Source: Novosphingobium lentum NBRC 107847 (GTDB lineage Bacteria; Pseudomonadota; Alphaproteobacteria; Sphingomonadales; Sphingomonadaceae). From it: a stretch of DNA of 64,000 nucleotides. Below the pieces are notes generated by a model. It was not told the origin of the DNA. It saw nothing but the letters and a program-made list of their open reading frames with translations, and ran no database searches. Below are positions 24,417-32,906 of the stretch, in pieces. Location of the stretch: assembly GCF_001590965.1 (NCBI RefSeq), contig NZ_BCTW01000014.1, forward strand, positions 1 to 64,000, written 5' to 3'. The translations under genes were made by a program, and so were the position numbers. The first letter of the stretch is position 1. Every line of letters begins with the position of its first letter.

Positions 24417-25001
24417 CTAGCCGTGCAGGTAATGCACCGCATGCTCGATGATGAAGGTCGTCACCGTCAGGCACAGGCCCACCATGAATATCTTGTAGGC
24501 GATGGCGAGAAACTTGTACTTCTTGCGCTGCAGCACCTGCCCGTTCTGGTAGATATCGTGCAGCATGGTCCGGAACACGGTTTCATCGGCGCGCAGTTCG
24601 CCGATCACGTCATCGATCCATTCCCTTTCGTCCATGTGGGTGAAATAGCCGAAGAACAGCTTGTTCGGGTTGTCGCCGCCCGGGTTGTGCTTGCCGGGGG
24701 TCGAAATCGACGGCAGCACCGCGAACACCGCCGACAGCGCCGAGGCGAAGGCGAACATCGCCAGCACCATCAGCGACCACGGCATCGATCCGTTCTTGGC
24801 CTGCCCGACCGAGATCGTGAACACCAGGAACGTCGCGCCCATCAGGATCGAGGCCTTGGCATCGGCCATCTGGCTCAACGTGAGGTTGATCTGCTGCGAT
24901 GTGCGGACCAGGTGGATCGCGTGATTGGAAAAGCCGGTGGGCGAAGGCATCGACGGTGACGCCTTGGGCCGTTCGCCGGCGGCGTCGGGCATATCGGCCA
25001 T
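24417..25001 (-). CDS. Pycsar-type membrane effector (DUF5706), orphan
   Basis: A protein of about 194 residues. An amphipathic segment HLVRTSQQINLTLSQMADAKAS is followed by two hydrophobic helices (ILMGATFLVFTISVGQ and SLMVLAMFAFASALSAVFAV) and a C-terminal helix near FLAIAYKIFMVGLCLTV. The (Q)QINLxLSQMADxKASIL motif is the hallmark of DUF5706, the transmembrane effector (PycTM) of Pycsar antiphage systems, which damages the membrane on sensing cCMP/cUMP. No pyrimidine cyclase gene is adjacent. ATG 25001 is preferred by spacing from GGGGGA; 25004 is the alternative. Confidence 0.75.
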   Translation of the reverse strand: MADMPDAAGERPKASPSMPSPTGFSNHAIHLVRTSQQINLTLSQMADAKASILMGATFLVFTISVGQAKNGSMPWSLMVLAMFAFASALSAVFAVLPSISTPGKHNPGGDNPNKLFFGYFTHMDEREWIDDVIGELRADETVFRTMLHDIYQNGQVLQRKKYKFLAIAYKIFMVGLCLTVTTFIIEHAVHYLHG

Positions 25002-25048
25002 CATTTCCCCCAATTGCTTATAGTTGCACGCAGTTTCAGCAGGGCATG

Positions 25049-25070
25049 GCATGACACAAAACTGTCATGC
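25049..25070. promoter_or_regulatory. 22-bp perfect dyad operator in a divergent promoter region
   Basis: GCATGACA-CAAAAC-TGTCATGC is a perfect inverted repeat. It lies between the divergent DUF5706 gene (start 25001) and the acp-spt pair (start 25188) and abuts a -35-like TTGACA (25071-25076) reading toward acp. Its size and symmetry fit a dimeric repressor site; the regulator is unknown. Confidence 0.5.
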
Positions 25071-25187
25071 TTGACAAGCGGCGCCGCTGGCCGCTTTTCA
25101 GCCGCAATCGTCTGCCACGGCGCGCCGGTGTCATGGTAAAACCGCTGATCGGGCCTTCCCGCTGACGGGACCGCTTTGGAGAATATG

Positions 25188-25430
25188 ATGGATCGCGCAG
25201 AAACCGCCGCCCGCATCGCCGGGCTGATCGAGCCTTTCAACAAGAAGGGCGTCGCGATCGCCGACTACACCAGCTTTGCCGGCGATCTGGAATGGGACAG
25301 CCTGACGGTGATGGACTTCGTCGCCGCGATCGAGGACGAATTCGACATCATCATCACCATGAACCAGCAGGCCGAGATCGAGACTTACGGCCAGTTGATC
25401 GACGCGGTGGTCAAGCTGCAGGGTGCCTGA
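25188..25430 (+). CDS. Acyl carrier protein paired with serine palmitoyltransferase
   Basis: An 80-residue ACP. The phosphopantetheine attachment site is the Ser of LEWDSLTVMDFV, a variant of the usual DSL motif. It is acidic and four-helical, with the helix III region FDIIITMNQQAEIETYGQLIDAV. It is a specialised ACP that presumably presents the acyl chain to the adjacent serine palmitoyltransferase, as in other sphingolipid-producing alphaproteobacteria. Two ATGs (25185, 25188) follow GGAG 25178-25181; the second has better spacing. Confidence 0.88.
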   Translation: MDRAETAARIAGLIEPFNKKGVAIADYTSFAGDLEWDSLTVMDFVAAIEDEFDIIITMNQQAEIETYGQLIDAVVKLQGA

Positions 25431-25442
25431 GGGAGCGAGACG

Positions 25443-26714
25443 ATGAGCGAAGGTATCAGCCAGGCCGACCGCCCCGACGTGGCCGAAAGCACCAAACCCG
25501 GCCCGGCCCCTGCGGCCACCGACCTGTTCTCCAAATTCGATCCGCTGATCGAACAGCGCCGCGCGCTGCTCGCCGGCGGGGTCGAGGATCCGTTCAGCCT
25601 GGTGATGGAGCGCGTGCTGTCGCCCACCGTGGCGATCTGCAACGGCCGCGAGACGATCCTGCTGGGCACGTACAACTACATGGGCATGACCTTCGACCCC
25701 GACGTGATCGCGGCGGGCAAGCAGGCGCTCGACGATTACGGCGCGGGCACCACCGGCAGCCGCGTGCTCAATGGCACATACGCCGGACACCGCGCGGTCG
25801 AGGAGGCGTTGAAGGATTTCTACGCCATGGACCACGCCATGGTCTTCTCCACCGGATACCAGGCCAACCTGGGCATCATCTGCACCATCGCCGGCAAGGG
25901 CGATTACATTGTGCTCGACATCGACAGCCACGCTTCCATCTGGGACGGCTGCAAGATGGGCGACGCCGAAGTGGTGCCGTTCAAGCACAACGACATCGAA
26001 GCCATGGAAAAGCGCCTGAAGCGCATTCCGGCGGGCGCAGGCAAGCTGGTCGTGCTCGAAGGCGTCTACTCGATGCTGGGCGACATTGCGCCGCTCAAGG
26101 AGATGGTCCGCGTCGCCAAGGAAAACGGCGCGATGGTGCTGGTCGATGAAGCGCACTCGATGGGCTTCATCGGCCCCAACGGGCGCGGCGTGGCCGAAGA
26201 TCAGGGCTGCCTCGACGATGTCGATTTCGTGATCGGCACGTTCTCCAAGTCGGTCGGCACGGTGGGCGGCTTCTGCGTTTCCAACCACCCCAAGTTCGAG
26301 ATCATGCGGCTGGTGTGTCGCCCGTACGTGTTCACCGCCAGCCTGCCGCCAAGCGTGGTGGCGACCGCCGCCGTCTCCATCCGCAAGCTGATGCACGGCG
26401 CGGCCAAGCGCGCGCATCTGTGGGAAAACAGCCGCACGCTGCACCAAGGCCTGCGCGATCAGGGCTTCACCCTGGGCACCGACACCCCGCAAAGCGCGAT
26501 CATCGCGGTGATCATGCCCGATCTGGAACGCGGCGCGGCGATGTGGGAAGCGCTGCTGCACGAAGGGCTGTACGTGAACCTCGCCCGCCCGCCGGCCACC
26601 CCTGCGGGCATGACTCTGCTGCGCTGCTCGCTGTGCGCCGAACATTCGCCCGCGCAAGTGCAGACCGTGCTCGGCATGTTCGAACGCGCCGGCAAGGCGG
26701 TGGGGATTATCTGA
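25443..26714 (+). CDS. spt: Serine palmitoyltransferase
   Basis: A 423-residue PLP-dependent alpha-oxoamine synthase that condenses L-serine with an acyl thioester to 3-ketosphinganine, the first step of sphingolipid synthesis. Key residues are H163 in DSHAS (stacks on PLP), VDEAHSMG (D235) and the Schiff-base lysine K269 in GTFSKSVGTVGG. The length and motifs match the well-studied soluble SPT of Sphingomonas paucimobilis. It follows its ACP by 12 nt. It is the strongest taxonomic marker in the window. Confidence 0.95.
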   Translation: MSEGISQADRPDVAESTKPGPAPAATDLFSKFDPLIEQRRALLAGGVEDPFSLVMERVLSPTVAICNGRETILLGTYNYMGMTFDPDVIAAGKQALDDYGAGTTGSRVLNGTYAGHRAVEEALKDFYAMDHAMVFSTGYQANLGIICTIAGKGDYIVLDIDSHASIWDGCKMGDAEVVPFKHNDIEAMEKRLKRIPAGAGKLVVLEGVYSMLGDIAPLKEMVRVAKENGAMVLVDEAHSMGFIGPNGRGVAEDQGCLDDVDFVIGTFSKSVGTVGGFCVSNHPKFEIMRLVCRPYVFTASLPPSVVATAAVSIRKLMHGAAKRAHLWENSRTLHQGLRDQGFTLGTDTPQSAIIAVIMPDLERGAAMWEALLHEGLYVNLARPPATPAGMTLLRCSLCAEHSPAQVQTVLGMFERAGKAVGII

Positions 26715-26727
26715 GCGGTCGATTAGG

Positions 26728-26844
26728 CCGGGATACGCAACAGCATGTCCCGGCGGTTAGCTGCAGCGATTCCGCGGGGACACGGTATTCGGTGTCCCCG
26801 TCGTCACAGCCGGATGGACGGTGACACGCAGCAGCATGTCACCG
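26728..26844. terminator. Three hairpins between convergent spt and YqaA-type genes
   Basis: Hairpin 1 is CCGGGATA/TGTCCCGG (26728-26753, one T-G wobble) with loop CGCAACAGCA. Hairpin 2 is CGGGGACAC/GTGTCCCCG (26775-26800). Hairpin 3 is CGGTGACA/TGTCACCG (26819-26844) with loop CGCAGCAGCA. Hairpins 1 and 3 share a 10-nt loop differing at one base, while their stems differ by compensating changes. Together they occupy the 132-nt gap and probably end transcription from both sides, although no long T-runs follow. Confidence 0.5.
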
Positions 26845-26846
26845 GA

Positions 26847-27482
26847 TCAGGCCGCAGCGCTTGCCGCCGTATCGCACTTGGCATCGACTTTGTGGTTGCC
26901 CCCGCCGAGCAGCGTGATCGCCAGAAACCCGCCGACCACCAGCACCACGAAGCCCACCGTCACCAGCGCCAGATACTTGTCGATGAACGCCTTGATCGGT
27001 GCGCCGAACAGGCGGAACAGCACGCCCACGATCAGGAAGCTGATCGAGCGGCTGATCACGCTTGCGAGCAGGAACGGGCCGATCGGCATCGCAATGAACC
27101 CGGCGGTGATCGTCAGCAGCTTGAACGGGATCGGCGTGGCGCCCTTGATCATGATGATCTCGGGCCCGTATTCGCGCAAATAGCACGCCGCCTTGGGAAA
27201 GCTTTGCGTCAGGCCGAGCAGGTGGATCAACTGCGTCCCCACCGAATCGTACAGGAAATGCCCGATCGCGTAGCCCAGCATCCCGCCCATGACCGAGGCG
27301 ACGGTGGCGATCACCGCATAGCGGATCGCGCGCTTGGGCTGGGCCAGGCACATCAGCCCGAGCAGCGGATGCGGCGGTATGGGGAAGAAGCTGGCTTCGA
27401 CGAACGCGAACAGCGCCAGCCACAACTCGGCGCGTGGGTGCGCGGCCTTGGCCATGGTCCAGTCGTAAAGGCGGCGCAGCAT
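26847..27482 (-). CDS. YqaA/DedA-like VTT-domain membrane protein
   Basis: A 211-residue inner-membrane protein of the VTT (SNARE-associated) superfamily, YqaA branch. Recognisable elements are the re-entrant EASFFPIPPHPLLGLM, GGMLGYAIGHFLYDSVG and IKGATPIPFKLLTITAGFIAM. DedA/VTT proteins support lipid scrambling and undecaprenyl-phosphate recycling. The start at 27482 has GGAG 9 nt upstream. Four or five transmembrane segments are expected. It converges on spt. Confidence 0.82.
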   Translation of the reverse strand: MLRRLYDWTMAKAAHPRAELWLALFAFVEASFFPIPPHPLLGLMCLAQPKRAIRYAVIATVASVMGGMLGYAIGHFLYDSVGTQLIHLLGLTQSFPKAACYLREYGPEIIMIKGATPIPFKLLTITAGFIAMPIGPFLLASVISRSISFLIVGVLFRLFGAPIKAFIDKYLALVTVGFVVLVVGGFLAITLLGGGNHKVDAKCDTAASAAA

Positions 27483-27576
27483 GGCGGGAACTCCGGCGGG
27501 TGCAGTGGGCCGCGTGTTAGGCGAGCGGATCGAAAAGGGCCAGCCCCGATCAATTAACCTATTTGGCACTTTGCCA

Positions 27577-27605
27577 TTGACATCGTCACGCTGTTTGGGT
27601 ACATA
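27577..27605 (+). promoter_or_regulatory. Putative sigma-70 promoter of the GTA cluster
   Basis: TTGACA (27577-27582) and TACATA (27600-27605) are separated by exactly 17 nt, giving a predicted start near 27612 and a 5' leader of about 70 nt before the small-terminase ATG. It lies in a locally AT-richer part of the gap 27483-27681. TTAACC at 27554-27559 just upstream is a possible CtrA half-site. Confidence 0.5.
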
Positions 27606-27681
27606 AACGGAACATCGCGAAAGACCGAGTCGCTCCGGCGGCCACCTCCGCCTCCTGCTCCCCACCAGCAACGGACACACG

Positions 27682-28248
27682 ATGGCTCCTTCATTCCGGG
27701 TCGCGCTCACCGCGCGTGCCCCCCGCAAGCCTGCGCGCCGCCCCAAGCCGACGCCCAAGTGGGTGCGACCGTTCCTCGCCGCGCTGGCCGACACATCCAA
27801 CGTCAGCGCCGCCGCGCGCAAGGCCGGCATCGCCACGTCGGCGGTGTACGAACGCCGCCGCGCCGACAGCGATTTCAACCGCCGCTGGCAGGTGGCGTTG
27901 TGCGAAGGCTACGACAACCTCGAGATGGAACTGCTCCACCGCCTGCGCACCGGCGAGGTCAAGGTGGCACTGGGCGCGCGCAAGGGATCGCGCAGTTTCG
28001 ACAATGCCACCGCGCTCCGCCTGCTGGCCGCCCACCGCGACAGCACGACGCGGTCCCGCGCGCTGCGCGACAACGTCGATGCCGCCACCATCCGCGCCTC
28101 GATCGACCGCAAGGTTGCCGAAATGCGCGACCGGGTGCTGGCCGCCAAGGCCGCGCGCGAGGCAGCGGCGCAAGCCGACGCCGGCGTTGTCGTACCCGGA
28201 CAGCTTTGCATCGAACACAGCCGAAAGGATGCGGATGAACCCGCCTGA
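27682..28248 (+). CDS. GTA small terminase-like protein (g1 position)
   Basis: A 188-residue basic protein. After a Pro/Arg/Lys-rich N-terminus it has the helix-turn-helix FLAALADTSNVSAAARKAGIATSAVYERRRADSDFNRRW, a layout seen in small terminase subunits that recognise or nucleate on DNA. The C-terminal half is helical. It is the first gene of the GTA-type block and overlaps the large-terminase gene by 14 nt. In GTAs the small subunit has lost sequence specificity, which allows packaging of random host DNA. Confidence 0.75.
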   Translation: MAPSFRVALTARAPRKPARRPKPTPKWVRPFLAALADTSNVSAAARKAGIATSAVYERRRADSDFNRRWQVALCEGYDNLEMELLHRLRTGEVKVALGARKGSRSFDNATALRLLAAHRDSTTRSRALRDNVDAATIRASIDRKVAEMRDRVLAAKAAREAAAQADAGVVVPGQLCIEHSRKDADEPA

Positions 28249-29566
28249 CGCATTCGACTGGCTGGAGGAAGCCGCACCCGACGACATCGACGAACTGGGA
28301 GAAGGCTTGTCCGATAACGAACGCCACGAATGGCCGTACAACTGGCGCCTGTGGGCGCGCAACGAACAGCTGGCACCGCAAGGCGAATGGCGGCTGTGGC
28401 TGGTGATGGCCGGACGCGGCTTCGGCAAGACCCGCGCCGGGGCCGAATGGGTCCGCACCATTGCCGAGGGCATTCCCGAGGCGCGCATCGCGCTGGTCGC
28501 CGCCTCGCTGGGCGAAGCGCGCAGCGTGATGGTTGAAGGCGACAGCGGCTTGCTGTCGGTCAGCCCGCCCGCCCGCCGCCCCCGGTTCGAACCCTCGCTG
28601 CGGCGGGTGACCTGGGACAACGGCGCGCAGGCGACGCTGTATTCGGCGGGCGAGGCGGAATCGCTGCGCGGCCCGCAGCACAGCCACGCCTGGTGCGACG
28701 AGATCGGCAAGTGGGACGATGGCACCGGGCAGGCGCGCCGCAGCTGGGACAACCTGCTGCTGGGCATGCGCCTGGGCGAAACGCCGCGCATCGTGGCCAC
28801 GACCACCCCGCGCACCGTCCCGCTGATCCGGCGGCTGGTGAAACAGGCGGGCGAAGAGGACGACGTCATCCTGACCCGTGGATCGACCCGCGACAACATC
28901 CGCAACCTGCCGGGCCGGTTCATCGCGGATGTCGAGCGCGAGTTCGCCGGCACCACGCTGGGCCGGCAGGAGCTGGACGGCGAGATGATCGAGGACTTGC
29001 CTGGCGCACTGTGGACGCGGGCGCTGCTGGAACGGTGCCGCGAAGCCAAGGCGCCGCCGTGCACGCGCATCGTGGTGGGGGTCGATCCCCCGGCGAGCGC
29101 CACCGGCGACGCCTGCGGGATCGTGGTTGCGGGCATGGGAGACGATCGGATCGCGCGGGTGCTGGCGGACGCCTCGGTCGAACAGGCCAGCCCCGAGCGA
29201 TGGGCGCGCGCCGTGGCCGAGGCGGCGCGCGCCTGGGGCGCCGACCGCGTGGTGGCCGAAGCCAACCAGGGCGGTGCCATGGTCGAAAGCGTGCTGCGCG
29301 CGGCGAACGCCTCGCTGCCGCTGCGGCTGGTCCATGCCAGCCGGGGCAAGTCGGCGCGGGCGGAGCCGGTCGCCGCGCTCTATGAAGCGGGCCGCGTGCG
29401 CCACGCCGGGCTGTTCGCGCGGCTGGAGGACGAGCTGTGCGGGCTGGTGCCGGGCGGCGGCTACCACGGCCCGGGCCGCTCGCCCGACCGCGCCGACGCG
29501 GCGGTGTGGGCGCTGACCGAGCTGATGCTCGGCCGCGCCGGTGAACCGCGCGTGTGGTGGGATTGA
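28235..29566 (+). CDS. GTA/phage large terminase (TerL)
   Basis: A 443-residue ATPase-nuclease that packages DNA. Walker A is AGRGFGKT (59-67 region), with a Walker B-like WCDEIGKW and an ATTTPRT coupling motif. The C-terminal RNase H-like nuclease starts at VVGVDPPASATGDACG with its first Asp. ATG 28235 has AAAGG 6 nt upstream; ATG 28229 has none. The gene order that follows matches Rhodobacter capsulatus GTA (g2 onward). Confidence 0.93.
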   Translation: MNPPDAFDWLEEAAPDDIDELGEGLSDNERHEWPYNWRLWARNEQLAPQGEWRLWLVMAGRGFGKTRAGAEWVRTIAEGIPEARIALVAASLGEARSVMVEGDSGLLSVSPPARRPRFEPSLRRVTWDNGAQATLYSAGEAESLRGPQHSHAWCDEIGKWDDGTGQARRSWDNLLLGMRLGETPRIVATTTPRTVPLIRRLVKQAGEEDDVILTRGSTRDNIRNLPGRFIADVEREFAGTTLGRQELDGEMIEDLPGALWTRALLERCREAKAPPCTRIVVGVDPPASATGDACGIVVAGMGDDRIARVLADASVEQASPERWARAVAEAARAWGADRVVAEANQGGAMVESVLRAANASLPLRLVHASRGKSARAEPVAALYEAGRVRHAGLFARLEDELCGLVPGGGYHGPGRSPDRADAAVWALTELMLGRAGEPRVWWD

Positions 29567-29634
29567 AAGGTGAGCACGCACACTGCGGCAGCCGTGACGC
29601 ACAATGCTCAAACAACTTAACCGAAAGGCGTTTC

Positions 29635-30813
29635 ATGTCGTTTTTCCAATCGATCGCCGACGCCTTCAAGGGCGCGCCGGTGACCGCGCGTCCACCGTTG
29701 GGGCGCAGTTTCGTCTCGCCCTGGCTGAGCGCCGACTGGCGCGCCGGTGGCGGATCGGGCGGCGAGGCGCGCGGGCCGTTCCACTACACCGCCGCGATCC
29801 GCGCGGGCTACCTGCAGAACCCGGTGGCGCAGCGCGCGGTGCGGCTGATTGCCGAAGGCGTGGGCGGCGCCCCGCTGGTCGCCTCCGATCCCGATCTCAA
29901 GGCGCTGGTCTGCGCCACCAGCGCGGGCCAGTCGCTGCTGGAAACGGTGGCGGCGCAGCTGCTGCTGCACGGCAACGCCTTTGTCCAGGTGCTGCGCGAC
30001 AGCGGCGGGCACCCCGCCGAACTGTTCGCGCTGCGCCCCGAACGCGTGACGATCGTGCCCGACGCCAGCGGCTGGCCGGCGGCCTACAACTATCAGGTCG
30101 GCGAAAAGGCGGTGCTGATCGACGCGGTCGATGATCTGGGCCACGCCAATGTCATCCACCTCAAGACCTTCCACCCCGCCGACGACCATTACGGCGCGGG
30201 CTGCCTCGAGGCGGCGGTCGAGGCGGTGGCGATCCACAACGCGGCGAGCGTGTGGAACCGCGCACTGCTGGAAAATGCGGCACGGCCATCGGGCGCGCTG
30301 GTTTATGATACCGGCGAACCGGGCGCGGCGCTGTCGTCCGACCAGTTCGACCGGCTGAAGGCCGAGCTGACCGCCGCCTATTCGGGCCAGGCCAATGCCG
30401 GGCGGCCGATGCTGCTGGAAGGCGGGCTGAAATGGCAGAGCCTGGCGCTGTCGCCCGCCGACATGGATTTCGCCACACTGAAGGCCGCGGCGGCGCGCGA
30501 CATCGCGCTGGGCTTCGGGGTGCCGCCGATGTTGATGGGGCTGCCCGGCGACAACACCTATTCCAATTACCGCGAGGCCAACCGCGCGCTGTGGCGGCTG
30601 ACGCTGCTGCCGCTGGCGGGCAAGATCCTCGCCGGGCTGCTCGAGGGCCTGACGCCATGGTTCGACGGCGCCGGCCTGTCGATCGATCTCGACCGGGTGC
30701 CCGCGCTGGCCGAGGACCGCCAGCAGCTGTGGAGCCAGGTCAGCGCCGCTGGCTTCCTCAGCGACGAGGAAAAGCGCGCGATGCTGGGCATTGCCCCGGC
30801 GGTGGCGGCATGA
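29635..30813 (+). CDS. GTA portal protein (HK97 family)
   Basis: A 392-residue HK97-type portal. Landmarks are the N-terminal AIRAGYLQNPVAQRAVRLIAEGVG, LLLHGNAFVQVLRD, GLEAAVEAV-type clip region (CLEAAVEAVAIHNAASVWN), and GVPPMLMGLPGDNTYSNYREANRALWR. Twelve copies form the DNA channel at the head vertex. It begins 68 nt after TerL, and its TGA overlaps the next ATG. Confidence 0.93.
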   Translation: MSFFQSIADAFKGAPVTARPPLGRSFVSPWLSADWRAGGGSGGEARGPFHYTAAIRAGYLQNPVAQRAVRLIAEGVGGAPLVASDPDLKALVCATSAGQSLLETVAAQLLLHGNAFVQVLRDSGGHPAELFALRPERVTIVPDASGWPAAYNYQVGEKAVLIDAVDDLGHANVIHLKTFHPADDHYGAGCLEAAVEAVAIHNAASVWNRALLENAARPSGALVYDTGEPGAALSSDQFDRLKAELTAAYSGQANAGRPMLLEGGLKWQSLALSPADMDFATLKAAAARDIALGFGVPPMLMGLPGDNTYSNYREANRALWRLTLLPLAGKILAGLLEGLTPWFDGAGLSIDLDRVPALAEDRQQLWSQVSAAGFLSDEEKRAMLGIAPAVAA

Positions 30814-31142
30814 GCCCCTCGCTCGCTCCGGCGATGAACCGCGAAGACATGCTCGCCCGCCTGATCGCGCAGGCCGAGACCGAAGGCTGCGAACTGGTCA
30901 CGCTGCGCGCGATCGTGGAGGAAGCCTGCGATCTGGGTGCGGCGCGGGTGCTCACCCGGATGGGCCTCGCCGATCAGGGCGCGCACGAGGATCTGGTTCA
31001 GCTGCGCGAACTGCTGCGCGCCTGGCGCGACGTGAAATCGAGCGCGTGGAAGGCCGCCGTCGGCTGGATCGTGCGCGGGGTGCTGGCGCTGCTGCTGCTG
31101 GGCATCGCGGTGCGCCTCAATCTGGGGAACGTGATGCCATGA
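30810..31142 (+). CDS. DUF6127 family GTA-cluster protein (g3.5 position)
   Basis: A 110-residue protein. Its N-terminal half is helical (MLARLIAQAETEGCELVTLRAIVEEACDLGAARVL) and the C-terminus has one transmembrane segment (about residues 84-102, WIVRGVLALLLLGIAV). It occupies the position between portal and protease that in RcGTA holds g3.5. Function unknown. It overlaps both neighbours by ATGA. Confidence 0.7.
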   Translation: MSPSLAPAMNREDMLARLIAQAETEGCELVTLRAIVEEACDLGAARVLTRMGLADQGAHEDLVQLRELLRAWRDVKSSAWKAAVGWIVRGVLALLLLGIAVRLNLGNVMP

Positions 31143-31588
31143 CCGATCCGACCCATCCCGCCACCCCCGCCGCTGGCTCCGCCCCGGTCCGGTTCGCTGG
31201 CTATGCCGCGATCTTCGGCAAGCGCGACAGCGGCGGCGACGTGATCCTGCCCGGCGCGTTTGCCGCGACGCTGTCGGCGCGCGCCGCATCGGGCCAGCCG
31301 CTGCCGCTGTTCTGGCAGCACCGGCCCGACCGTCCGATCGGCTGGATCGATACCGTGGCGGAAGATGCGCGCGGCCTGCGCGTGACCGGCACGCTGAGCG
31401 ATCCCGCCGCGACCGGCACCACGCTGCTGCGCGCCGGCAGCGTCAACGGGCTGAGCTTCGGCTACCGCGCCACGGCGGCGCACGGCACGCCCGAGGGGCG
31501 CACGCTGCAGGCGGTCGACCTGGTCGAGGTCAGCCTCGTCACCCGCCCGATGCAGCCGATGGCACGGGTGCATTTCGTCGCCGGGTAA
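31139..31588 (+). CDS. GTA prohead protease (HK97 family, U35)
   Basis: A 149-residue serine protease that matures the capsid. FAGYAAIFGKRDSGGDVILPGAF is the family N-terminus, FWQHRPDRPIGWID holds the catalytic His, and VNGLSFGYRA the catalytic Ser. The MTDP start overlaps the DUF6127 stop. The operon's stop-start overlap pattern ends here: a terminator-like hairpin follows before the capsid gene. Confidence 0.9.
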   Translation: MTDPTHPATPAAGSAPVRFAGYAAIFGKRDSGGDVILPGAFAATLSARAASGQPLPLFWQHRPDRPIGWIDTVAEDARGLRVTGTLSDPAATGTTLLRAGSVNGLSFGYRATAAHGTPEGRTLQAVDLVEVSLVTRPMQPMARVHFVAG

Positions 31589-31641
31589 CGCTTCACGTCA
31601 ATCCTCCGGGCACATCCCGGCACACCCCACGATTCCGACCG

Positions 31642-31668
31642 GCCGCCCCATCCATGGGCGGCTTTTTT
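31642..31668 (+). terminator. Intrinsic terminator/attenuator upstream of the capsid gene
   Basis: GCCGCCC-CATCCAT-GGGCGGC forms a perfect 7-bp GC stem followed directly by six T residues. It lies between the protease stop and the capsid start, inside what should be a single structural operon, so it may reduce or regulate read-through. Confidence 0.7.
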
Positions 31669-31692
31669 CATGCAGAAAGGACGTTGAGTTCC

Positions 31693-32835
31693 ATGGACAT
31701 CGCAACCGAAACCAAGGCCGACCCGCTGGCCGCATCGTTCGACATCGTCGCCCGCCAGGATGCGCAGGACGTGCAGATCAATTCGCTGCAGGGCGATGTC
31801 GAGGAAGTGAAAGGCCGGCTCGACAAAGTCAGCATCGCCGCCTCGCGTCCGCCGCTGGCCGGCGGCGACATCGTGTCACCGCAGGTCAAGGGCTTCGTCG
31901 ACGGCTACTTGCGCCACGGCCGCGAGACCGAGCTCAAATCGCTCACCCAGGGCAGCCTGCCCGACGGCGGTTTTGCCGTGCCGCGCCAGATCGATGAAAT
32001 GATCGCGCTGCGGGTGGTCGAGATCAGCCCGATCCGCGCGATTGCCTCGGTCGTGCAGACCGGGACCAGCGGCTACCGCCGGCTGATCTCGATCGGCGGC
32101 GCGGCATCGGGCTGGGTCAGCGAAACCGCCGCCCGTCCCGAAACCGCCAACCCCAAGCTGGCCGAAATCGTGCCGCCGTCGGGCGAACTGTACGCCAACC
32201 CCTCGGCCAGCCAGCAGATGCTCGACGATTCGGTGTTCGATCTGGAAGGCTGGCTTGCCGGCGAGATCGCGACCGAATTCGCCCGTGCGGAAGGGGCCGC
32301 GTTCGTCAACGGCACCGGCATCAACCAACCCAAGGGCTTCCTGACCGGGCCGACCAGCAATGCCGGCGATACCGCCCGCCCGTTCGGCACGCTGCAGTAC
32401 GTCGTTTCGGGCAACGCCACCGGGTTCGACACTTCGCCCGACAGCAAGATGATCGACATGGTGTTCCAGACCAAGGCGCCGCTGCGCCAGGGCGCGTGCT
32501 GGGTTATGAATTCGGCGACGCTGGCGGCGGTGCGCAAGTTCAAGGCGGCCGACGGCAACTTCCTGTGGCAGCCGGGCCTGGTCGGCGGCCAGCCCGACCG
32601 CCTGCTGGGCTATCCGGTGATCGAGGCGGAAGACATGCCCGATATCGCGGCGGGCAACTTCCCGATGGCATTCGGCAACTTCCGCGCCGGCTACCTGATC
32701 GCGGAGCGCAACACGACCACGATCCTGCGCGATCCATTCACCAACAAGCCCTACGTCCAGTTCTACGCCACCAAGCGCGTGGGCGGACAGCTGGTCGACA
32801 GTGACGCGATCAAGCTGCTCAAGATCTCGACCTGA
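31693..32835 (+). CDS. GTA major capsid protein (HK97 fold)
   Basis: A 380-residue HK97-type major capsid protein. Residues 1-55 or so form the charged, coiled-coil-like delta domain removed by the protease (DAQDVQINSLQGDVEEVKGRLD). The mature part includes GSLPDGGFAVPRQIDEMI, SAS.QMLDDSVFDLEGWLAGEIATEFARAEGAAFVNGTG and the C-terminal FYATKRVGGQLVDSDAIKLL. ATG 31693 follows AAAGG with long spacing. The gene is separated from both neighbours by terminator-like hairpins, unlike the rest of the cluster. Confidence 0.94.
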   Translation: MDIATETKADPLAASFDIVARQDAQDVQINSLQGDVEEVKGRLDKVSIAASRPPLAGGDIVSPQVKGFVDGYLRHGRETELKSLTQGSLPDGGFAVPRQIDEMIALRVVEISPIRAIASVVQTGTSGYRRLISIGGAASGWVSETAARPETANPKLAEIVPPSGELYANPSASQQMLDDSVFDLEGWLAGEIATEFARAEGAAFVNGTGINQPKGFLTGPTSNAGDTARPFGTLQYVVSGNATGFDTSPDSKMIDMVFQTKAPLRQGACWVMNSATLAAVRKFKAADGNFLWQPGLVGGQPDRLLGYPVIEAEDMPDIAAGNFPMAFGNFRAGYLIAERNTTTILRDPFTNKPYVQFYATKRVGGQLVDSDAIKLLKIST

Positions 32836-32906
32836 GCCGGCTGGCCCGAACGGGCCCGACGCACTGAACGGACCGGCGCGCAATCCCTCTCCTTGCGGCC
32901 GGACCT

